In this document: positions 57,650 through 64,000 of the stretch, piece after piece
Numbering within the stretch: position 1 is the stretch's first letter
How the letters are laid out: each line of letters starts with the position of its first letter
Assembly: GCA_017311185.1 (NCBI GenBank)
Contig: JAESUZ010003282.1
Span: forward strand, 434,001 to 498,000
Source of the DNA: Proteles cristata cristata
Lineage: Eukaryota; Chordata; Mammalia; Carnivora; Hyaenidae
DNA: 64,000 nt
Reading direction: 5' to 3'
Notes under the pieces: model-generated
What the model was told of the DNA's origin: nothing
The model's input: only the letters and a program-made list of their open reading frames with translations
Database searches by the model: none
Program-made: the position numbers and the translations under genes

Positions 57650-58125
57650 TATTGGGAGACACACTGGTAGGTAAGAGATATTCACAAAGGTAATTACCAT
57701 TTTTAATAGCGTAATAAGAGTAAAGAGTCCTATGAGAACATATGAGAACAGTTTCTTCCTTTGAGAAGTAATATTTATACTGGGGCCTTAAGGGAGATTA
57801 TGGGTACTGAAGTGTTAAGACTGGCAGATGGGACAGTATGTGCAAATACCCTGAGGCAGGAAGGAATGGATTTCGAGCCACTAAAATATGGCTCAAAACT
57901 GAAACTTTGGAAGTGGAAAGGAAAGTTGTATGAGGTAGGTCAGGAGAGAGAGACAGGAACTAGATCCTACAGGGCATTGTAACCACTTTAAGACCTTGGG
58001 CTTCATTTCAAGGACAAACAGATGTCCTTGAGAAGTTTTAAAATATGTTTTACATTGGTTTTATTTTGTAACAAGATCATTCTGGGTGCTATGTGTTGAA
58101 TATGCAGGTGAAGAGCAGATGTAGA
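57650..58125 (+). repeat. Ancient 'common' interspersed repeat, unnamed
   Basis: 'gtgcaaataccctgaggcaggaagga', 'tacagggcattgtaaccactttaagaccttgggcttcatttc' and 'aacaagatcattctgggtgctatgtg' match an old mammalian repeat ('gtgcaaaggccctgaggcagg...gggccttgtaggcc...agatcactctggctgctgtgtg'). The open frame at 57761-57982 falls inside it and is not a gene. Confidence 0.55.
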
Positions 58126-58512
58126 TAAATTATTGTTTTAAAATATATTTTCAAGAGAGAGCTTTGGTTTTAGTAGAATGCTTTTAGTAGAAATAACAAG
58201 CAGTGGACAGGTTCAAGATGTTTTGGAAGTTGGATTGACAAATGAGGATTAATGGTAATAGGCATAAGAGGGAAAAGGATAGACAGTGACTTTCTGGCAT
58301 GAATAAACGGATCCATAGAGAAGCTAATTCCTAAGAATGAAAATGCAGGAGGAAGCATTGCCTTAGAAAAGAAGATACAGAATTAGCTTTCAAACGTTGA
58401 GATTTGTGTGGGAGATTCAAGTAAAATGAGAAATATGAGATGAAAAACTAAGAAATATTCCAGATTTAGCTCTTTCCCTAAACTACACAATTTATCAAAT
58501 ATATCCCTAAAT
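58126..58512. other. Unassigned AT-rich DNA
   Basis: Pre-insertion DNA upstream of the L1. No feature seen. Confidence 0.4.
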
Positions 58513-58974
58513 TGAGAGAGGAGGCAAGATGGAGAAGTAGGGAGCACCGTACATTTCGCCTGCACTCATCTCTCAAAAAGAGAAGGCCTGAAGTCGTAGG
58601 ACACGGAGCCACAGGAGTTTGGGAAGAAAAAGACACAGAGCACACTGGGAAGGAAGCCTCATAAGCGCGTGAGTGCGAACTGGGGAAGATAAAAGCGGGA
58701 CGGGACCCAGAGATATGGAAGGAAGGGAGGGAACCCGGTTTGCATGCAGCTGCGGTGAGTGATAAACCCGCGAGTGGTGGCGAGCTGCAGCAAGTCCAGG
58801 GGAAAGGAAAGAAAAAGCTGAGATTGCTCATAGAACCGTCCCTGGAGAAGAGAAAAAACCTCGCTTGGAAAGACAGTGATTTTTAGCTCTGGCTGGGGTG
58901 CTGACTTTAAACTAGGTGCCCTGATCCCAGAAGGTGCTAGGAAAAACTGAACTGCGGTGTGCCTGGCACCATCC

Positions 58975-59200
58975 ATGGCGGCGGCGGCCCAGTGAACCGG
59001 CAGCAACGCCTGCGGAGGCAGACCCGGCGCCGGGTGAAGCGGCAGTGGCGCGCGCGACATCGGACCACTAAAGTGGCAGCGGCCGCGACCTGGTGAAGTG
59101 GCGCCGGCGCCCGGTGAATCGGCGGCTGCGTAAGCGAAAAGTTGCCTGCTGAAGCGGCGGCGGCCGGTAAAGCGGTTGCGGCGTGAGGCGAGCGGACTCT
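58975..59200 (+). promoter_or_regulatory. CpG-rich L1 5' UTR block with repeated motif
   Basis: A dense CpG stretch in an otherwise AT-rich window. A short degenerate motif, (C/G)GTGAA(G/T)(C/T)GGC with GGC(G/A)GCGGC extensions, recurs about seven times with irregular spacing. L1 5' UTRs carry internal pol II promoters, so a promoter role is likely by family. The sequence itself shows only composition and repetition. Confidence 0.6.
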
Positions 59201-59437
59201 GCGGACCTGAAGTTGCTACGTTCCCCAGATGCACTCGGGTTGTGCTGCTGCTTGGCCCCGGCGGATCTGAGGCACTTCCCCCACCCTCCACTCAACCCCC
59301 AGCAACAGGGAAGCAGCGACCAGCGAAACTGTTAATGGCGGTATAACAAAACCTCTCAGGAGTAATCAGACTAGATAGTTTCTCTAGATAATACCACCGT
59401 CTTTCACCTCTCCAACCATATTCCACCCTTTAGCTCT

Positions 59438-59857
59438 TTGAAAAAAGCTTCTTATCCCTTCTGCCTGTTCATTCTATCTCCAATTTTGCCTCATCTCTTC
59501 CCTATCATCTCTCTCTTTAACTCTTCAACCAGCATTGCATACACCCGGCTATTCAATTGTAGCTGGGAAATCTGGTTATATGCTTTAAACCGATCTTTGT
59601 CTATCGGTTTTCTCCTTTCTTCCTTTCCTTTTCTTCTTTTTGACTTTGTAATGTATTTTTATTTTCTATCATTCGCCTTCCCTCCTCCGTCTTTTCTCAT
59701 TACTTTTCAGTTTTCCCTCTCGGTTAGCGTGATTGTTGGATTTGTCTGTGCGTTTGTGTGCCTCTGTTCCCTGTGTGTCTGTCTGTTTTCTTCCCCAGGG
59801 CTACCTCAAGAAACAAGCCAAAGTACACATGGTGGAGAGTCCCAAGTACCACTATGA
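59438..59857 (+). other. Pyrimidine-rich L1 5' UTR with upstream open frame
   Basis: A 139-codon open frame in CT-rich DNA upstream of ORF1. Its FVCAFVCLCSLCVCL stretch comes from a TGTGTG/CTGTCTG tract and is also present in the 5' UTR of the L1 at 399-599 on the minus strand. It is hydrophobic and low-complexity. The shared text may reflect shared DNA only, so a protein is not claimed. Confidence 0.4.
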
Positions 59858-60035
59858 GTAGGAAAATAAAATACCAAGGTCTCAACAAGAGAGACCAAGA
59901 GATACCATTCAAAGAACACTTTCTGAAAGGATAGGCCCTGGACAATCAAAGAGTCTTCTTGGGTACAGCAGTGTTCACAGGTGCAGACACCATAACAAGT
60001 CTTTAAAACTAACAAGAGACAGAAAGCTAACCAAA

Positions 60036-60930
60036 ATGAAGAAACGAAAGAGCTCTTCTACAAAGAAATTCCAAGAAGAATTGACAGCTAATAAACTGCT
60101 CAAAACAGATATAACCAGCATAACTGAACAAGATTTTAGAACAATAAACGTAAAATTAATCGCTGGGCTTGCAAAAAGCATAAGAGGACCTCAAAGAAAC
60201 TATGGCTACAACCAACAAGGAGAACAAAAATAGGCATGATGAATTAAAAAATGCGATAAAAGAAATACATAATAAACTGGAGGTGTCCAATGCATGGACT
60301 GAAGAGGCAGAAAAGAGAATAAGTGATTTAGAAGACACCATTATAGAAAAACAAGAAGCTGACAAAAAAAAAGACAAACTGATCCAGGAACATGAAAGAA
60401 GAGTTTGAGAGCTCAGTGATACAGTCAAACACAACAATATCCATATCATAGGAATCCCAGATGAGGAAGAGAGAGGGAAAGGTGCTGAAGGAGTCCTGGA
60501 ACAAATTATAGCAGAGAACTTCCCCAACCTCGGGAAGGAAGTAAACGTTGAAATACAAGAGGCACAGAGAACTCCCCTCAGACATAACTTGAATCAATCT
60601 TCTGCACAGCATATCATAGTGAAAATGGCAAAATATAAGGACAAAGAGAGAATTTTGAAAGCAGCTAGGGAGAAAAGGGCCCTAACATACCAAGGGAAAC
60701 CTATCAGAGTGGTGGCAGACCTATCTATTGAAACTTTGCAGGCCAGAAAGGAATGGCAGGAGATCTTCAATGTGATGAACAGTAAAAATATGCAGCCAAG
60801 AATCCTCTACCCAGCAAGCCTGTCATTCGAAATAGAAGGAGATATAAAAGTCTTTCCAAATAAACAAAAATTGAAAGAATTTGTCACCACTAAGCCAGCC
60901 CTACAAGGAATCCTGAGGGGGATTCTCTGA
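60036..60930 (+). pseudogene. L1 ORF1 (RNA-binding chaperone), inactivated
   Basis: The ATG at 60036 opens MKKRKSSSTKKFQEEL. One extra base near 60182 shifts the frame, after which ETMATTNKENK and a long Glu/Lys/Ile-rich coiled coil (ELKNAIKEIHNKLE...) follow. In that second frame a TGA at 60406-60408 interrupts RV-ELSDTV; CGA to TGA, a CpG transition, is the simplest origin. Downstream are the RRM part (HIIGIPDEEERGKG, EVNVEIQEAQRT) and the C-terminal domain (NSKNMQPRILYPASLSF), ending TGA at 60928-60930. ORF1p is a trimeric nucleic-acid chaperone that coats L1 RNA. Apart from these two lesions the roughly 300-codon frame is largely intact. Confidence 0.92.
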
Positions 60931-60976
60931 GGGAAGTACTGCAAGGAACGAAGAAACTAGAGATACCACCACAAGC

Positions 60977-63900
60977 ATGAACCCCACAAAGGACACAATG
61001 ACTCTAAACCCACATATTTCAATAATAACACTGAATGCTCCAATCAAAAGACATAGGGTAGCAGAATGGATAAAAAAACAAAATCCATCTATTTGCTGTC
61101 TACAAGAAACGCATTTTAGATTGGAAGATACCTTCAGATTAAAAGTAAGGGGATGGTGAAATATCTATCATGCTACGGGAAGTCAAAAGAAAGCTGGAGT
61201 AGCTATACTTATATCGGACAAACTGGACTTTAAAGACAATAACAAGGGATGAAGAAGGGCATTATATAATAATTATAGGGTCCATCCACCAGGAAGAACT
61301 AACAATTATAAATGTCTACGCACCAAATATGGAAGCACCTAAATATTTAAAACAATCACAAACAGAAACAACCTTATAGATAAGAATGTGCTAATAGCGA
61401 GGGACTTTAATACTCTGCTTACAGCAATGGATAGGTCAACGAGACAGAAAATCACTAAAGAAACAATGGACTTGAATGATACAATGGATCAGATGGATCT
61501 CACAGATATATTTAGAACTCTGCATCCCGAGGCCAAGGAATTCACTTTCTTCTTAAGTGCGCATGGCACATTCTCCAAGATAGATCACATACTGGGACAT
61601 AAAGCAGCTCTCAACAAATATAAAAGAATTGAGATCATACCATGCACACTGTCAGATCATAATGCTTTGAAATTGAAATCAATCACAGGAAGAAGTCTGG
61701 AAAACCTCCAAAAACATGGAGGTTAAAGAACACCCTACTAAAGAATGAATGGGCCAATCAGGCAATTAGAGAAGAAATTAAAAACTATATGGAAACAAAT
61801 GAAAATGAAAATACAACAATCCGAACTCTATGGGATGCAGCAAAGGCGGTCCTAAGAGGAAAGTACATTGGACTCCAGGCCTATTTCAAGAAACTAGAAA
61901 AAACGTAAGTGCAAAATCTAACAGCTCACCTAAAGGAACTAGAGGCAGAGCAACAAGAACACCCCAAATCCAGTAGAAGAAGAGAAATAGTAAAAATCAG
62001 AGTAGAAATTAACAACATAGAGACCAAAGAAACATTTGAACACATCAATGAAACCAAGAGTTGGTTCTTTGAAAAAATAAACAAAAATGACAAACTCCTA
62101 GCCAGGTTTCTTAAAAAGAAAAGAGAGAGCACCCAAATAGACAAAATTATGAATGAAAATGGACTTATTACAACCAACCCCTCAGAAATACAAGCAATTA
62201 TCAGGGAATACTATGAAAAATTATATGCCAACAAATTGGACAACTTAGAAGAAATGGACAAATTCCTAAACACACACTCACTACCAAAATTCACATGGGA
62301 AGAGATAGAAAATCTGAACAGACCCATAATTAGTGAAGAAATCGAATCAGTTATCAAAAATCTCCCAAGAAATAAAAGCCCTGGACCTGATGGCTTCCCA
62401 GGGAAGTTCTACCAGACATTTAAAATGGAGATAATACCAATTCTTCTCAAGCTATTCCAAAAAATAGAAATTGAAGGAAAACTTCCAGACTCCTCTTATG
62501 AAGCCACCATCACACTGATTCCCAAGCCAGACAGGATCAAGCAAAAAAGAGAACTACAGGTCAATATCCTTGAATAATACGGATGCAAAAATCCTCAACA
62601 AGATCCTTGCAAATCGACCAGCAGTACATAAAAAGAATTATCCACCAAGATCAAGTGGGATTCATTCCTGGGTTATGGCGCTGGTTCCGTATTCACAAAT
62701 CAACCAATGTGATACATCACATCAACAAAAGAAAAGATAAAAACCATATGATCCTGCCAATAGATGCAGAAAAAGCATTTGACAAAATACAACGTCCCTT
62801 CTTAATAAAGACCCTCGAGAAAGTCGGGATAGAAGGAACTTATTAAACATCATCAAAGCCATCTATGAGAGCCCTCAGCTAACATCATCCTCAACGGGGA
62901 AAAACTGAGCTTTCCCCCTGAGATCATGAACACCACAGGGATGTCCACTCTCACCACTGTTGTTTCACATAGTGCTGGAAGTCCTAGCATCAGCCATCAG
63001 ACAACAGAAGGAAATCAAAGGCATCAAAATCGGCAAAGAAGTCAAACTTTCACTTTTCACAGACGACATGATAGTCTACATAGAAAGTCTGACAGACTCC
63101 ACCAGAAGCCTACTAGAACTGATCGATGAATTCAGCCAAGTTGCAGGGTACAAAATCAACATGCAGAAATCGGTTGCATTTTTATACACCAACAATGAAG
63201 CAACAGAAAGAGAAATCAAGAAACTGATCCCATTCACAATTGCACAAAAAACCAGAAAGTACTTGGGAATAAACCTAACCAAGGATACAAGAGATCTGTA
63301 TGATGAAAACTATAGAAAACTTATGAAGGAAATTGAAGAAGACACAAAGAAATGGAAAAACATTCCCTGCTCATGGATCGGAAGAACAAATGTAGTTAAA
63401 ATGTCATTACTACCCAAAGCATTCTACACATTCAATGCAATCCCAATCAAATTTGCACCAGGGTACTTCTCAAAACTAGAAGAAACTATCCTAAAATTTG
63501 TATGGAACCACAACAGACCCCGAATAGCCAAAGTAATACTGAAAAATAAAACCAAAACAGGAGGCATCACCGTCCCAGACTTTAGCCTCTACTACAAAGC
63601 TGTCATCATCAAGACAGTATGGTAGTGGCACAAAAACAGACACATAGACCAATGGAATAGAATTGAGAACTCAGAAGTGGACCCAAAAGTATACAGCCAA
63701 CTAATCTTTGACAAAGCAGCAAAGAGTATCCAATGGAAAAAAGACAGCCTTTTTAACAGATGGTGTTGGGAGAACTGGACAGCAACATGCAGAAGAATGA
63801 AACTAGATCATTTTCTCACACCATACACAAAAGTAAACTCAAAATGGATAAAGGACCTGAACGTGAGACAGGAAACCATCAACACCCTAGAGGAGAAAGC

Positions 63901-64000
63901 AGGAAACAACCTCCTTGACCTCCAGCGCAGCAACTTCTTACTTGACACATCCCCAGAAGCAAAAGAATCCAGAGCAAAAATAAACTGTTGGGACCTCATT
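60977..64000 (+). pseudogene. L1 ORF2 (endonuclease/reverse transcriptase), inactivated, partial
   Basis: The ATG at 60977 lies 46 bp after ORF1. Endonuclease domain: LNAPIKRHRVAEWI and LQETHF, a TGA at 61157-61159, then KAGVAILISDKLDF, DFNTLL (G before D changed to R), FSKIDHILGHK and LSDHNALKL, so the usual catalytic Glu, Asp and His positions are visible. Reverse transcriptase: [42 protein letters not shown] (about 62762-62790) and FTDD at 63056-63067 (usual FADD, Ala to Thr, both Asp kept). TAG at 63623-63625 follows IIKTVW. Frameshifts occur near 61225, 61350-61385, 61700, 62577-62640 and 62840-62950, and there is a further TAA at 61906-61908. Coding-like sequence continues to the window edge. 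ORF2p performs target-primed reverse transcription; this copy cannot encode it. Confidence 0.93.

Larger units (their letters stand above)
58513..64000 (+). mobile_element. L1 LINE with 5' UTR, ORF1 and most of ORF2
   Basis: The element begins near 58513 ('gagaggaggcaagatggagaagtaggg'). Its 5' UTR is about 1.5 kb with a CpG-rich block at 58975-59200, followed by ORF1 (60036-60930), a 46-bp spacer and ORF2 (from 60977). The sequence stops inside the ORF2 C-terminal region at the window edge, so zinc-knuckle region, 3' UTR and tail are not visible. Its 5' end looks complete, unlike the many truncated L1s, but several stops and frameshifts disable both ORFs. It is much less decayed than the L1s at 13.4 and 43.7 kb, so it is the youngest large element here. 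Confidence 0.95.

Noticed and set aside
57761..57982. 73-codon frame
   Set aside because: Lies wholly inside an ancient interspersed repeat.

Overview
This is about 64 kb of nuclear DNA from a carnivoran mammal, most likely a cat or another feliform. The best evidence is about twenty copies of a tRNA-derived SINE. Its head reads GGGGCGCCTGGGTGGC, it has recognisable pol III A and B boxes, a CT-rich body and an AATAAA/A-rich tail, and several copies sit between clear target-site duplications. This head is the feliform form of the carnivore SINE, not the dog form. L1, L2, MIR, MaLR/ERV LTRs and hAT DNA transposons make up most of the rest. Nothing looks bacterial or viral in organisation: there are no operons, no dense coding and no CRISPR array.

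I found no intact host protein-coding gene. The open reading frames are short, and the long ones fall inside L1 copies or GC-rich or CT-rich DNA. The one host-gene relic is a processed RPL31 pseudogene at about 15.38-15.84 kb, with a one-base frameshift, a premature stop and a poly(A) tail. The window is therefore most likely intergenic or intronic.

Layout: 1-2032 holds the 5' half of an L1 on the minus strand, with an ORF1 start joined to a scrap of ORF2 at the left edge. 2.8-3.5 kb is a 5'-truncated L1 with target-site duplications. 5-13.4 kb has five SINEs, MIR/MER5-like relics and a (CA)n tract. 13.4-18.25 kb is a mosaic of an old minus-strand L1, the RPL31 pseudogene, L1/HAL1-like plus-strand DNA and an LTR. 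18.4-43.6 kb is mostly unique AT-rich sequence with scattered SINEs, L2 and MIR, a MaLR LTR and two hAT relics. 43.7-46.6 kb is an old plus-strand L1 carrying a SINE and a second L1 tail. 47.8-58.1 kb has five more SINEs and L2/MIR relics. 58.5-64 kb is the 5' 5.5 kb of a younger plus-strand L1, with a CpG-rich 5' UTR, ORF1 and most of ORF2, all broken by stops and frameshifts and running off the right edge.

I do not see a convincing new biological system. The items most worth a second look are the CpG-rich repeat-like 5' UTR of the right-hand L1 with its antisense ORF, the decayed hAT transposase at 27.5-27.8 kb, closely spaced inverted SINE pairs, and several perfect short palindromes.
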